Source: Perkinsus olseni
Lineage: Eukaryota; Perkinsozoa; Perkinsida
Assembly (NCBI GenBank): GCA_013115125.1
Contig: JABANN010000059.1
Span: 1 to 64,000 of the forward strand
Direction of reading: 5' to 3'
Length of the DNA stretch: 64,000 bases
This document shows positions 1 to 11,550 of this stretch, piece after piece. Positions within the stretch are counted from its first letter, which is position 1. Every line of letters begins with the position of its first letter. A program made the translations under genes and the position numbers. The notes beneath the pieces are model-generated. The model worked only from the letters and a program-made list of their open reading frames with translations, ran no database searches and was not told the DNA's origin.

Positions 1-103
1 CAACTTAGTATTTCTATGTCTGCGTCTGTGGAGTTGGCTGCACAGCAGAGTGAAGGGAAGAAGGGCCAAGACAAACGGGAGTGTCCGATGGGTAGGAGGC
101 TAC

Positions 104-262
104 GTGAGCGCCAGCCTTCTCCAGTTCGGCGGCAATTGCCGCTTTGTCAGAGATGCTGCGAGTAACAGCGATCACTTTGTGTCCTAGCTTGAGCAGGGCG
201 AGGCTGATGGACTTCCCGAACAACCCGGTTGCACCGATAACAGCCACGGTCTTGGAGGACAT
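104..262 (-). CDS. NmrA-like / atypical SDR NAD(P)-binding protein, first exon only
   Basis: The start codon is at 262, read leftwards. The first 53 residues begin with a Rossmann fold: a short strand, then the dinucleotide-binding motif GATGLFGKS, a helix, and the second strand HKVIAVTRS that normally ends near the cofactor phosphate. This is the layout of the NmrA/isoflavone-reductase family, which bind NAD(P) and act as sensors or reductases. The exon closes in phase 0 at a GTAGCC donor just before 104; the reading continues only by chance to position 14. The remaining exons lie beyond the left edge, so substrate and function cannot be assigned. It is one of only two minus-strand genes seen in the window. 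Confidence 0.7.
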
Positions 263-1329
263 GGAGGGAGAATGGAAATCAGCTTACGGATGGTGCGGTA
301 TTAGCCTTTCAAATCGAGAAGCTTCCAAAGCCCCGCTGCAGCACACTGACTAGAGCATACGATTAGGGTTATCCAAGGTATCAGTTATCCGAACCCCAAG
401 TTCTGACGGTCGGAACTCAGGCTCAACGGAAGTGGGCTGCACACCAGTGAGAGCCGGCATTGGGAAAGCTACGCGGGTCTGCGTGCACAGTAGCACGCAC
501 GCCCACATGGCAACAATGGCCTTTTACTTTGGTGTTCTTTTTTAGGGGTCTACTCGATCGCTGAGTGAACCGCAAGGGGGAGGCTTGACGGTTCAGGCTT
601 AAATTAAGCCGCTTAATTGCTCATGATGCGGCATGGTCAAGCCACTGAGTATCTGTCACGCGCCACGAAATATGTCATAAATAAAGGGGCAAAAAGACAC
701 CCGCAGGGATCGAACCTCGGACACTGGGATGACAGCGGAGATGAGTAACATGCGCCGTCCAAGTCGCTATGATGGCCGCTTAAAGTGTTACCGTAAGCCA
801 TTGAATGGACAAAATTGGCAACGAGCGATGCATTCGTAACTGACAGGAAAGAGACAGGTAGAGACGAGTACAGACTTAGGTCTTCAAAATCGTTATGCGA
901 AAACCAATGTTTGGTTCTGTTATCGAGAGTAACAACGCGCACCGAGTGTTCAATAGATCTCTCCTGAGTTTCAAGAGCCCTTCCAAGATCGTCTTTCACA
1001 CGCTAAACTCTATCTTGGGAGGGGAGGTCTATTGGAAATTCCTATAGTACTCAAGTATTTACTCATTTCTATTAATTGCATTCGCTTACCAAGACGAGAG
1101 GCCCGAGTGTGTGGCCAACGACTGACGGCAGAGCGGTTCAAGTTTCCCTTCTCAATTCTTAATGGGGCTGTTCAAGGAAAAACTTTTCTGAGACCGCGCA
1201 GTTAAAAGGCAAGTCCAAAATCGCTTCAGAGTTTCAGAATTGGTCTATTGTGGCGTCTCGACCCGGAAGGCGCGTCGACCATTGCCATCATGCCGTGTCC
1301 AGTAGTAGTTGTTGTCTTCCACTGCCATC
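263..1329. other. Intergenic stretch with dispersed repeats
   Basis: No convincing gene. The 120-residue minus ORF at 637-999 has no family character. The stretch contains one copy of the GTCACGCGCCACGAAAT motif (655-671), a tRNA-like element (691-780, minus) and, at 1221-1253, an inverted copy of the TCAATAAACCAATTCTGAAA repeat that also occurs in introns further right. Confidence 0.5.
691..780 (-). repeat. tRNA-like element with A box, B box and Pol III terminator
   Basis: Read on the minus strand there is an A-box-like TAGCGACTTGG (769-759), a B-box-like GGTTCGATCC about 45 nt downstream, then a run of five T at 695-691. The acceptor and anticodon stems do not pair properly, so this is not a working tRNA by eye. 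It looks like a tRNA pseudogene or a tRNA-derived SINE head. Confidence 0.45.
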
Positions 1330-2458
1330 ATGGCGGGCATTGGCCTCATGTACATGAACCCCGAGGTCTCTCGGCATGTATTCAACACTAGCAAGTCGGT
1401 GACCAGAGGTAACTTCATACCGCCGGGACGGGATTCACCTACGCCAGTTCGCCTTTGGTCGTGTTTGAGCTCCTTTGGGTGCTACACAGAGGTCGAGTTT
1501 GACCCCTGCTGTTAGTCTGTTTGCCTAGTAAAGGCTGTCGAGAGACGCTTTACTCGCGTTGGTGTCACAGGCGAGGAGTCAGGAGTACCGCCTAAGAGCG
1601 GAGGGGTCGATAATCCCTGTTGTCTATTGGGAATGATAGATGCCGTTGGACAAGCTGTTACCGGTCTAGAGAGTCTTCCCGTTGGGTAGTTTTGAATTTT
1701 GCCTCATTTTTGCAGGTAAGGCACCCGACCAGGCATTGCGGATAGATCTAACGCTGCGTAACGAGGCCACAGGCTTCTCGGCGACGTACAAGGTCAGTGA
1801 CGCGAAGGAGCTTCGGGCGGTGTTTCGGATATTTTGCAAGGCGCAAGCTCCTGATAGTAATAATGGGGACCCGCCAGAGGTGGTTTGGGGAGGACCGATT
1901 CTCATTCATTCTTGAAGAATGCTGAGCACGTCTGCGGCGTCTCATATTTGCATGTGGCATACTGCAAGGGACATATGGAAAATACAGTTCGCGATTCGTT
2001 CGCTACAGAATGTATTAGGGAATCGAAATTTCCAACTTAGCGGCGGGATTGGATTTTAGGGTGAGTCTAACAAACTGCTGCCTCTCTTGAGCGCTCGTAG
2101 GATCGGATTCAATTTCTAGGAGACGGTCCCGGGAGCGTTCTTGGGATTCAGGAAGGGTCTGTGTCGAACGCGCGGTCGGTGCTTGTGATGTGCTGTTGGG
2201 TGACAGGTCGGGGATCTAGGCTCGTCTTAGTCAGTCGATTAGTGTCGATAGCGCATCTTCTCTGTTCACAATTCTTGAGCTGGAGAACTGCTTCCTTGGG
2301 GGGGGGGTGTTGGGATAGCGCAGCCGTTTCTGTCAGATCCGGCCTTTGGTCGATATGCGTTTTATTACGGAGATAGGATAGTGACGGAGGACAATTGTCC
2401 CTATGACCTGAGAATGAACGATGGCGATGTGATTGATGCAGTTCCTAGAATGTACTAA
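1330..2458 (+). CDS. Small ubiquitin/SUMO-like protein, 113 residues, three exons
   Basis: Exons 1330-1408, 1716-1856 and 2337-2458 join through GT-AG introns of 307 and 480 nt and total 342 nt, exactly 114 codons with the stop. The start is the first in-frame ATG, in the context ATCATGG. The middle exon gives a beta strand ending in a SUMO-like core (IDLTLRNEATGFSATYKVSD, then a helix). The last exon gives YYGDRIVTEDNCPYDLRMND followed by GDVIDAV. That matches the 'DGxRIxxxxTPxDLxMEDGDVIDA' signature of SUMO and Rad60/NIP45 SUMO-like domains. The chain stops at VPRMY, and no C-terminal di-glycine is present, so it cannot be a conventional conjugated modifier. It could be a SUMO-like binding domain protein. 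The family assignment is good; the exact role is unknown. Confidence 0.72.
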
Positions 2459-2516
2459 CGGTCGAGCGGTCGGGCTGTCTAGCGAGAGGTCGTGGGTTCG
2501 AATCTACCGTCGTTCA
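2457..2516 (+). repeat. Compact tRNA-like element directly after a stop codon
   Basis: It begins in the TAA stop of the SUMO-like gene. It has an A-box-like TCGAGCGGTCGG resembling tRNA-Leu/Ser D arms, then only about 25 nt later a B box, GGTTCGAATC. The length of about 60 nt and the poor stems indicate a deleted tRNA relic or SINE. Confidence 0.4.
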
Positions 2517-2898
2517 GGTTCGCCGAGATGGTCTGACCGCACTGCACCGTTGCAACGAATTCTAGTTTCCTATACGATTGCATTCATCAGCCAGTTTCTC
2601 GTTGTACAGTAGCGTATCTTTTAATCTGTTTCGAGTTAGAGTCGACCTTGAGAATTGATCTGAGTTGGTTCCTCAGATGTATTGATGGCTTTTGTTTTAT
2701 GTCGTGCTCATGTTTCTCCCAAAGTGTTCATCCGGCCGCTGTGGCTAAGGCAAGTGGCCCGGTACTCGACTAAGAAAGGAGCGTCGGATAGTGAGTGAAA
2801 AGATCGGCTGTTGTCTTGGACGGCGAAGACATTTTCGATATCGGAATTTCCGCAAAGTTTAGACGGGAGCCTTTCGTTCGTGTGAAGACAGCCGAGCC

Positions 2899-4057
2899 AT
2901 GCCGTATTTTACAGCGTTGATGCATCTTCATCGCTGCTGCCAATCGGGATCGGGTCGCCCGAGGTTTTTAACTTGGTTGAAGAAATCGAGAAAGCCAATA
3001 TAGTGGTTCCTTCGAATTTGGCGGACTTGGTTCTCTTTCGTATTGCAGGTGGCGATTGGCGGTACAATCCCGACGTTAACGCCACAGTGCCTTACGACTA
3101 TAAATCTGCATGGGAGTTGAAGCAGGATGTTTGGAAGCGAGAACAGAGATCGAAAATCATCGATGAGAAATTGGGCAGCTCTTCGAGGGTGATGGAGGTG
3201 GTAACGGGGAGGCGATGGCGGTGGCGACGAGATAGAATTGCCTGATCATCGCCATAATGGGGAATCGCTTTAGTCCTTAATGGTTTGGAACTGAACTGCT
3301 TTGCGCCTTGTACCGTGGTGAATGGAAGAAGCATTTTACGTATTTTTCGTGGCCTCTTGGATTTCTCGTGGCCGAGAAATAACTGATGAAAATGGATAAT
3401 GTCGCTGCTTCGCCTTTTGTATCGTGAAGGGAGTCGCTCAATGTGTTTCAAGCCTTTTGAACTCCTCATGGTGCGGATTTCTAGTCGCCGATGATGACTG
3501 GTGAAAACGGATGGTGTATTATTGTGAGCAAGACGATAAGTCGTAGTCAGTGTAATGTTGTTGAGAGTTGCCGAATAAAGCTTCGATGTCGCCCATGCTT
3601 CGGTTGCCTCTTCATTTTCATGTGAGAGAAGGCTCATCCGTTTCCGGGGGTAATATCGATTTGTAAAGTGCTAATTTTGGCGGAATATCATGCGTGCCTG
3701 ACTTCCTGAACTTCCATCGCTTCTGACTTTGCGGTCATGCGGATTTTTTTCTGAGATGGTTGATTACTTTATAAAATACGGGTCAGAAATTCTAACTTTG
3801 GCAAAAAAAGTTTCGAACGGTTCCGTGGGAGTAGCGGTTGAAGTTAGTTGGCTCGGTTTGTTATTCACCGTGGTCGTCAGGCGAGCGACGAGACATCAAA
3901 TGAAGAATCTAAGTCGGTGGTGGCGAAAAACGAGCGGGAAGCGGACCTGAGTGATGAGAGGACTCTGGAAGGCATTATGGATAGGATTAAAGGTGATACC
4001 AGGGAGGTAAAAACGGTGCGACGTGGTTTGCACTGGAAGGTCGTTGAGGCGCGTTAA
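2899..4057 (+). CDS. Unrecognised small protein, 127 residues, three exons
   Basis: Exons 2899-2953, 3049-3200 and 3881-4057 total 384 nt, exactly 128 codons with the stop, across GT-AG introns of 95 and 680 nt. The start ATG is in the context GCCATGC. The N terminus (MPYFTALMHLHRCC) is hydrophobic to basic. The middle is aromatic and charged (DWRYNPDV, then KSAWELKQDVWKREQRSK), and the C-terminal half is acidic and probably helical (residues 70 onward, SDETSNEESKSVV, then LSDERTLEGIMDRIKG), ending LHWKVVEAR. No domain is recognised. Size, short N terminus and position before SURF1 would suit a small mitochondrial accessory protein, but that is a guess. Exact frame closure and consistent splice sites are the main support. 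Confidence 0.55.
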
Positions 4058-4853
4058 GGGGGAAATTTTATTCACGCAGACTTCTTGAAATACGTCGACC
4101 GGAGATTTTTCGCGTGGTCTCGTTGCCCGCGAGGCCTGGAATCGCGCGCATTAAAAGTTAGTTACCAATTTAGCATGATCTGTTCAACTTCGGAGGTCGT
4201 GGGTGATCCCCACAGGTCGAGAGAGCGATTGGCGGCACCCCTTGGCTGAGCTGGAGCATTCGGAAATACCCGAAAATGGTGGATTGAGTGAGCGGAGCGA
4301 AGCACTGCCACCTACGTTGTATACTGAGTCTACTACTGGTAGTAACGGTTGGGATGGTACGATCATGAAATAAGAACGGATTGGAGGGTCCGGGCGGTCA
4401 GTAGGAGCATTCCGTTGTTAAACCGATGGGTATTCTGGATGGGTATGGTATGGATGGGTTGGATGGGTATTCTATCCGAGCCATCAATTCTATGGCCGAT
4501 GGCCGATAGGCCGACTGCGCAGCTCGGAGTTCTCTTCTAACTTTCTCCAACTTCTTCGCTCAGGTCAGGTTATTTATCCGGCTACGGAAGAGGACATAGA
4601 GATCCTATCCGAGGCGGATCATCGATATATAGACCCGCACGAATGCGAGGGTAATAAACGGCGGGAAGGGGGAGGGGCGGGGTCGGGATGACTGTCTTCG
4701 GCGTGCGAGGAACCTATTTGGGAGGGTCAGCGATAGATTGGGCGCGTTCCCGAAATTCTCGGACTTGCGAGGGTTGTGGGTTTTCTTTTTCTTGGACTCT
4801 AGGGTTGACTCGCAAATTCATGACGGCTGGCCAACTGATTTCCGAAAAATCGC
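4058..4853. other. Spacer or 5' region of the SURF1 gene
   Basis: No separate gene is supported. A G-rich tract with GGATGGGTATGG-type repeats lies at 4430-4475. A plus ORF from 4688 overlaps the SURF1 region in another frame and may include its true first exon, but no donor could be fixed. A copy of the GGAGCGAAGC motif lies near 4286. Confidence 0.35.
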
Positions 4854-6168
4854 TTGTTTCAAGACTCCGGAATTTCTCGCGCGCCACGAAATTCAGACTT
4901 AGCGAGGTTCGAGGGTCTTCTCATTCTAGGTTCGGTGGTGATCCGCGTCGTACGTCTTTCCGACCCGGTGACGTCGCCAGTGAAAAGAGTGGTCCGAAAT
5001 CGCCAGTACGGAATTAGAGGACACGAGAAATATTTTATCGTTGGTTTTGCGACGATGTGCACTTGCCTGATATTCAGTTTTGGGATTTGGCAGTTGCGGC
5101 GGATGAAATTTAAAAAAGAAATTATTGAGAAGCGGCACGAACGGTTGAATATGCCGAGAATTGAAGTGAAAGGGTCGCCGTTTCCGTGGAATGAAAGTAA
5201 TTTGGCGGACTACGAGTACCGGGTGGTGCAAGTTTCGGGAGTTTACGACCACTCTAAGGAGATATGGGTTGGACCGCGGCCGGCGCAGACTCCGTACGAG
5301 ATGAAAAAACCGGGGTATTTGGTAGTAACTCCGCTCCGCTTGGCGGACGGCAGCACGATTTTGGTGAATCGGGGAATGCTGGCCTTTGAGTGGTTGGCTT
5401 CCACGGAGAAAAAGGAGACGAATGAATGGGTTACTGTGAGAGGAGTGCTGATTCCTGGGGAGCTGATGTCGTTTAAGAAGTCGATGATGAGGCTGCGGAA
5501 TAATCCTGCGGCGCGGCATTTCCGGTATTTGGTACCGGATGAGCTGGTGGAGTGTGTGGATGCGAGGAATCATACGGAAGCCGGATTGGCATTGATTAAC
5601 GCCTATGATGTTAGGTGATAGGGCGGAACGAAGCGATTTTTGTTTTTTGAGATTTTGTTGTGATAAAGATGAATGAATGGTCGGGACTAGTTGTTTGGGT
5701 CATGGCATTTCTACTAGAAATTTGAAATTTTTTAGGGAATGGAGAGTTTTCATCGGAAGGACTAATCATTCGTTGGGTTATTTCGGCGGAGCGAAGCGTC
5801 TTTGATTTGTGCCATTTTCGAGGCTGGCGTTTTGAAAGACGATAGAGAATTTTGTACGGAATTTCTCCGTCCGAAAGAATTTCAGTGAGGTTGTTTGGCA
5901 AGGCATTTGGATCCTAGAGTAGTGGAAATGTTGGCGCAGGCGGAGCGATGCGAAATTTTTCCTATGAAATAGGTACGAGGATGACCCATTGAATGCAAGG
6001 CGGGCCTTCCGGCCGCCGTTTGACGTTAAGAAACGGCATGATTATATGGTCTTCTTTTGTGATGAACATGTCCATTTTAATTACGCCATGCAGTGGTTCA
6101 TTATGGGGACGATTATCTTTGTGGCCTCCCTGTATAAGTTTGTGGAGGTTAGCAGGTGGAGATGGTGA
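4854..6168 (+). CDS. SURF1: SURF1-family cytochrome c oxidase assembly protein
   Basis: SURF1 is an inner-membrane factor for haem-a insertion and COX1 maturation in complex IV. The first transmembrane segment is followed by the family signature: FSFGIWQLRRMKFKKEII at 5089-5140. The conserved intermembrane region follows, with YEYRVVQVSGVYDHSKEI, YLVVTPLRLADGSTILVNRG and VTVRGVLIPGE. A 358-nt GT-AG intron (5615-5972) joins to a second exon (5973-6168) encoding RPPFDVKKRHDYMVFF, then HFNYAMQWFIMGTIIFVASL, which is the second transmembrane helix typical of the C terminus. The 5' end is uncertain. The reading is open from 4854, but an intronic motif copy ending CACGAAATTCAG at 4896 suggests that an intron ends there and that the presequence lies upstream. 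Total length is close to the usual 250-310 residues. Confidence 0.88.
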
Positions 6169-6380
6169 CGTTTCTGTGGATGGGGGTGTTTGGTGGGATA
6201 ATCGATCGGGCGATCGATTTGGTGGTGCGGGTAGAGAAGTCAGATTTGAATCGTGTTTGGATACCCGGACTACCGAGCTACGATGATACTACTGAGGAGC
6301 GACTAGGTTTTTTCTCAGTTTTCCGGAAAAAAATTGGAAATTTATGGATCATATTCTGCCAGTTGTCTCCTTGCATTTAC

Positions 6381-9300
6381 ATGGTGTCCAAACCGGAAAC
6401 GCCCAATGAACGGCGGCCCGGTCTACACTCGGCAATCATCGCTGCAAATCATGCGGCGAGAAATAATATTCGATGGAAACCGACTTGCTTCGCTCCGCTA
6501 AAAGCATGGATGGCAGGCTGCATACCGAAGCTGCAGCGGGGTGGTGAGGATTCGAAGGCTCTGATGGACGTCGAGGATGAGGAGAGTAGTGATTCGGATA
6601 TGTGCGATGATTTGGCCGAAGGGGTGGAAAGGGAGGAATCTGATGTAATTTCGGGGCGCGCGAGAATTTTATGATCCCCTTTGGAAGGAAATGTTCGGGG
6701 GTGTGGAATAGCCTCTCTCGACTCAGTATCAAGACTGCTCCCAGGGCTGAACTTGTAAATTCGAATTTCTCGACTGAGTTCAAGGGCCGTTCCTAGGACT
6801 GAGTTTGTCGTGTGGAAGCAATTCTTGGAGCGATTTGGGAGGGAGTCTTCCCGACGTCTGGTTTAGATCATGCAGCTAGCTCGGATTCGATTCTTGGTTC
6901 TCTTGGCGCGACTGGGTGGCTGAAAAAATTCGTGGAATTTCGTGGCGAGCGGTAGTTTATCTTAGATGACCAACATATACTCTCACATGCGTTACCTTGA
7001 CGATCTCGACCTAGGCCGAGGGAAAGATTTCCTTACTGATGAGTTGTAATATTTGGGCCGGGGGAAATCAGAGCTTCGCTCCGCTAGTAATGGAGCTTGG
7101 CAAGCTCCACGAAGGCATGAACAAGACATTGACAAGCTCAGCTTGCCCTTTCGCTGTCGTGTCGGAATCGTCTCGCGAACTCACGGGAATCTTTTTCTCG
7201 TCCTGGCAAGTGGTGGGTTAACCTCGGATTTCCCAGGTACAAGATGAAAATTGAGTGCATTGACTTCTATTTACCACAGTTTGTCTATGCGTCGCTGGAG
7301 AAGGAGGTAAGATCGCATCCCGTGAGGCTGGGTAGTATCTTCAGTTTGTCCTGGGCTTTTCGGGATCTTTCTGTACTCAAGCTCGTATCTTTGAGCGGCT
7401 GTTATCCTGGTGATTTTCAGATCTCTCCAGAGCTTCAGGAGTTCCTATTGAAGGAATCTTCGCAGTGGATGGGATTGGCAATTAAAATGCATTGGTTGTA
7501 CGGTGGGTGGAACATGCTGCTATCGAGGGGGTCCCAGGTTCGAATCCCGGTGGGGTTATTTTTAATATATTTTTTGCCGAGTCCGGTATTGGTGGGCCAC
7601 CAATGGTGGCTCCCAGAAATTCGCGTTAATCGCCCGACTCGAGTTCTCCAGCGCCTGTTCGGAATTTTTTACGCATTTACAGGTATCAAGCGATTGTGGG
7701 TGATGGTGTCGCAGTGACTGGTAAAGAAATGCATGCTGAAGCTGGGAGGATGATGAAGGCATGCGAGAAAGCAGTGCTGGCTGGCGACAAGCCATTGAAA
7801 GATTGTAATGGGGCTGGGTTGAGGTCGCGGGTTCGATCCTGGCAAGGTCGCTTTTTGTAGGGTTTTTTGACAAATGGAGTGAATTTATTTCTTGTTGTTG
7901 TCAGCTCCTGACCGTTTTCCAGAACGAGCGATCGGTGAAATTGAGGCGCGCTGTCGCGCTCGGACACGGTCAACGACGAGCTTGAATAATAGTAATTGGA
8001 GGTTTAAGAATGATGCGCGGAGAGGGAGATCGGAGGGAGCGCTTGCTGGTAAGAAAAGCACAACACTGCAAGGGAAGTTTACTCGGGAGAAAAATCCCGG
8101 GAAAATTGGACAGTACTTTCGTGACAATTTTGGGCGGCCAACCTGGACGCCGTACGGACGAGCAGCAAATTTACTCTCGTCTGTGGTCCTCCAGCGCTGT
8201 CCTCCCAAAATTTTCTTACGTAGATAGGCTGCTTTTGTGACGGGCCTGTGTGCTGGTGTTGATATACATGGCAGATTGTCAGCGGATCTCAATATGATGT
8301 GCTATAATGGCAATTAGCTGCTACCTGACGACATGTAGCAAGCAACGGATGGAAGATTTTGATAGCAATGATGTATGGGTTTTATGCGGCCGGTGTCATT
8401 TGTGGGTTAACAACGATTTGCACGGTCTCATCTGATGGGACCCATCATCAGTGGAACAGCGAGGCTCGCTGAGCGAGCACAGCGCCGCTGGGCCAGCGCA
8501 AGAAGCTTCATTCATATGTGGAGCGTATCACAATGAGTGGGATGAAGATCCCCCCGAGCAGAATGAGCCGCGCTCGTGATTGGTTTCTATACAATAGAGA
8601 AACTATCAGGGTAACTATTTATCAGTGTTGCTATGAGCACTTCCCTGCTTGCTTCAAGGATGGTGTCTCCCGCAGCGACCTACTGCGCTTATGGCCGTAT
8701 GATGTCATCATGCCTGTCTTCACTAAACGTCATGGCGGGCAGAGAGGTCGTGAGACCGTTGGATTCTACGTGAAAGCGTTCAACAGTGATGTCGTGAATT
8801 ACAGGTTGAAGCGGCAACTTCTCATGTTCCAGTTTCAAAGATACGTGTTTAACACTGTCACTGGCGCTGTGAGGTCAGCTAAGTTCTAACAGATGAGAAA
8901 TGCTCTTGCCGAGAAGCCCATGAGGCGATATTATTGGTGAAGGAGACCATACGGCATCAGAGACGTCCAAGCAGGTCCTGTGTGGCATATCGTTTACCAA
9001 CAATTCACTCATGAGTAGTTCAAAGTGCCCGTTGAGCTCCCCACAGTGAGTTATGATGAAACCTTTCAATGACATTCACTCGTGACGAGTGACTCGTCAC
9101 TGAAATTTTGGTGAACCCGAGTGGCACCCAGATGGAGACTACAGAAGAGTATTTCAAACTCATCCGCGTTTTCAAGTAGCATCAGATAGACGCCTACCAT
9201 ACTCGGCAAGAAAGAAAACTTCGGATGTACATGGGAAGGCCGAACTTTCGGCTCGACATATATGATACGAAATTGAAGATCGCAACAATTGACGCAACAT

Positions 9301-11550
9301 ACTGTATGCGGTAAGGTGAGTATACGGTATGCTGTTGCATACCCCTACATAAAAACCAACCCGCCGGAGTTTTCCCCACAGATTTGACACCCGTGACTGT
9401 ATAGTACTCCCATTGATTGGCCTGTATTGTTTGCGGGTTTGCCACGGTTTGTGTGTTTGGTGGGATGAGGGTGTTGTGGTTGGTGGACCGTCCACCGTGG
9501 ACGTGCCTTTTATGGCTCGTGAAATCTACCATGTATATACTTCCATTCGCTGTGATGGAAACCGATGAAAGCAATTGATCATTCCGGCCGAGTGGCATTG
9601 CCAATGCCGCATTGGAGTCTGTAGAATCGGCAGGAATGCGGAATGATTCGGTTCATTTGCTCAGTTCCTCATTCAGCGCCGGTGACCTCGCCTCCGAACG
9701 CCCAGAGAGAAGCGCGGAGGCCAGTGTCGACAGGGAGTACCTCCGCTGAGTCGAGTGATGTGAGTGGACTGCGGCCATTGGAAAGGTTGCGGGTTCTATC
9801 CCGGGGGGCGCGAAATCGCGTTATTAATCGACTGGGGCATGTGAGTGCTGTATTTAGTGATCTTGGGGACCCTCTGGTGGGCGCAGAGAGTTTGGTGATT
9901 GAGGCAGAGGGCGCGGATGAACGGAATGGTTTAAGGAAGAATGATGCGATCGAATCGGGCATGCTCGATGGGGAGTCTCGCCGAGCGATGGAGAGGCTGT
10001 TGCGGTGGGATTATGCGAAAATTCAGAATGCGTTTGTGAAGTATTTGACGGGCTTGGCGGTTTCATTGGCGAAAATTGAGGAGAGAAATTTCGAGTTGAA
10101 GTCTGCTATTGCGCTGCTGAACGAATGGCTGTTCGAGAGGCGGGCGAGTGTGGCGATGACGATGGGATCGTATCGATTGATGGGCGTATCTTTGCCGAAG
10201 GGGATGCCGGGATGCACTTATAGACGGGATAATGTGCGAGGGCACATTGTGAAGATTCATGATTGTAAGGTGTTCAAGACGCACACGAGGGCCCCTTTTA
10301 TGGTGACGGTGGAGATTGTCGATTTGGAAGAGTTGGAGGAGTTTGGGAGGGGTCAAGAGCCGAGAAGCTGTCGAGAGAGATGTGATGTTGCAAGTGGGTA
10401 TATAATGAAGGAGTTGAGAATTGAACCTGCGCCTGCTGGTGGGAAAAAGGAACGGTCGGATGCTCTGCGAGATGAGTTACTACGAACAGTGGAAAATATG
10501 TCGTCAGAACGGTGGTGTGATATGTTCTATAGGGAGGTCTTCGAAGAGAAGCAGAAGTTGGGAGCCCCTGCGACTCCCGGTCGTGGGAGGGTCTCTCTGG
10601 GGAGCAGCGTGAAGCTCCTCGGAAATTCGCAAGAGTGCCCGAGAGACCGCCCCAGTCCGGCGAAAATCCGCAAGTCCATCTGGGGCGAACCCTTCGAGAT
10701 AAAGAAGAGAAGGTTGAGAAGGGAGAGCGTGTATGGGAATTTGAGATCTTGGAATTGCGTGCAAGTGATGGTGAAGGGAGGAGACGATGTTCGGCAGGAG
10801 GTATTGGCTGGGCAGCTCGTTCGGATACTTCAGAGCATCTTTGCAGAGGCGCAGATGCCGCTGTGGTTGAGACCGTATGAAACGGTCGCGGTTGATTCGG
10901 ATTGCGGACTGATGGAGATGCTGGTGGACACGACGTCGATTGACGGGTTGAAGAAAGAGTATCCTGAGAAGAATCTTTTGGATATCTTCAAGCTTGCCTT
11001 TGGCGATTCGAAAGATTCCTTGGCCCGCGCGCGGAAGAATTTCATACAGAGTCTGGCGGCGTATTCGCTGTTTTCATATTTCTTGGCTGTGCGAGATCGA
11101 CACAACGGCAACGTTCTGCTGGATCGCCAGGGGCACTTGATAGATATCGATTTCGGTTTTATGCTTTCAAGCGCGCCCGGAAATATCCCCTTCGAGAACG
11201 CCCCCTTCAAGTTAACTCAGGAATACATAGAAGTAATAGGGGGAGAGGACAGCGATAATTTTGAGTATTTTCGAACCCTAGTCATCCGCGGGTTTTTGGA
11301 AGCACGAAAACACAAGGACCGGCTGTTGCTGCCGGTAAAGATGCTGGCTGAGTCGGGGTGTACGATGGAGTGCCTGGTGAGGGGAGGCGGGCCTGAGCAG
11401 ACTGTGAAGGAGATGGACGAGAGGTTCTATGGGAATCTTTCGGAGGAAGCGTGCATTCAGAAAATCGTGGGGCTGATTGATACGAGCGTGGACAACTGGC
11501 GGACGATTCAGTATGATGAGTTCCAGCGGATTACCAATGGGATAATGTAA
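6381..11550 (+). CDS. PI4KB: Phosphatidylinositol 4-kinase, type III beta-like
   Basis: It phosphorylates phosphatidylinositol at D4, classically on Golgi membranes. The last exon (9665-11550) carries the whole kinase domain: CVQVMVKGGDDVRQEVLAGQ, WLRPYETVAVDSDCGLMEML, the catalytic loop VRDRHNGNVLLD and the metal-binding IDIDFGFML. The PI4KB-type segment ahead of the kinase is also there (ALLNEWLFERRASV, then APFMVTVEIVD). Upstream exons 7237-7306 (IECIDFYLPQFVYASLEKE), 7421-7506 and 7683-7804 resemble the lipid-kinase helical domain. A 56-nt intron (7805-7860) then gives an in-frame continuation from 7861. The proposed first exon (6381-6644, acidic tail, donor GTAATTTCGGGG) is weaker, and exons between 7950 and 9664 were not resolved. 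The kinase assignment is firm; the 5' structure is tentative. Confidence 0.88.
7507..7682 (+). other. PI4K intron carrying a sense tRNA 3' half
   Basis: Phase-2 GT-AG intron of 176 nt. At 7526-7557 it contains a variable-loop and T-arm sequence with B box GGTTCGAATCC, followed by TGGGGTTA, as at the 3' end of a tRNA, and then a T-rich run. No matching 5' acceptor strand is found. An inverted repeat TTGGTGG...CCACCAA follows at about 7588. Confidence 0.5.
7805..7860 (+). other. 56-nt intron made of a sense tRNA 3' half
   Basis: Removing it joins AAAGATT to GG and gives continuous coding (KPLKDWFFDKWSEFISCC). It contains GGTCGCGGGTTCGATCC (variable loop plus T arm), an acceptor-like AAGGTCGC, then five T before TAG. 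The T run is where a Pol III terminator would be. Confidence 0.5.
7950..9664. other. Unresolved part of the PI4K gene, probably intron
   Basis: No exon could be fixed. A 123-residue open frame (8518-8889, plus) is aromatic and basic (DWFLYNRETIRVTIYQCCYE, then MFQFQRYVF). It matches no family I recognise and may be a transposon remnant or chance. Short inverted repeats occur at 8460-8475 and 9068-9095 (CACTCGTGACGAGTG). Confidence 0.3.

Noticed and set aside
637-999. 120-residue minus-strand ORF
   Set aside because: No family character, no splice context, overlaps a tRNA-like element and a repeat motif.
3098-3637. 179-residue minus-strand ORF
   Set aside because: Overlaps a plus-strand exon and intron that close exactly in frame; no recognisable domain.
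4926-5573. 215-residue minus-strand ORF
   Set aside because: Antisense shadow of the well-supported SURF1 exon; composition biased to Arg/His/Pro.
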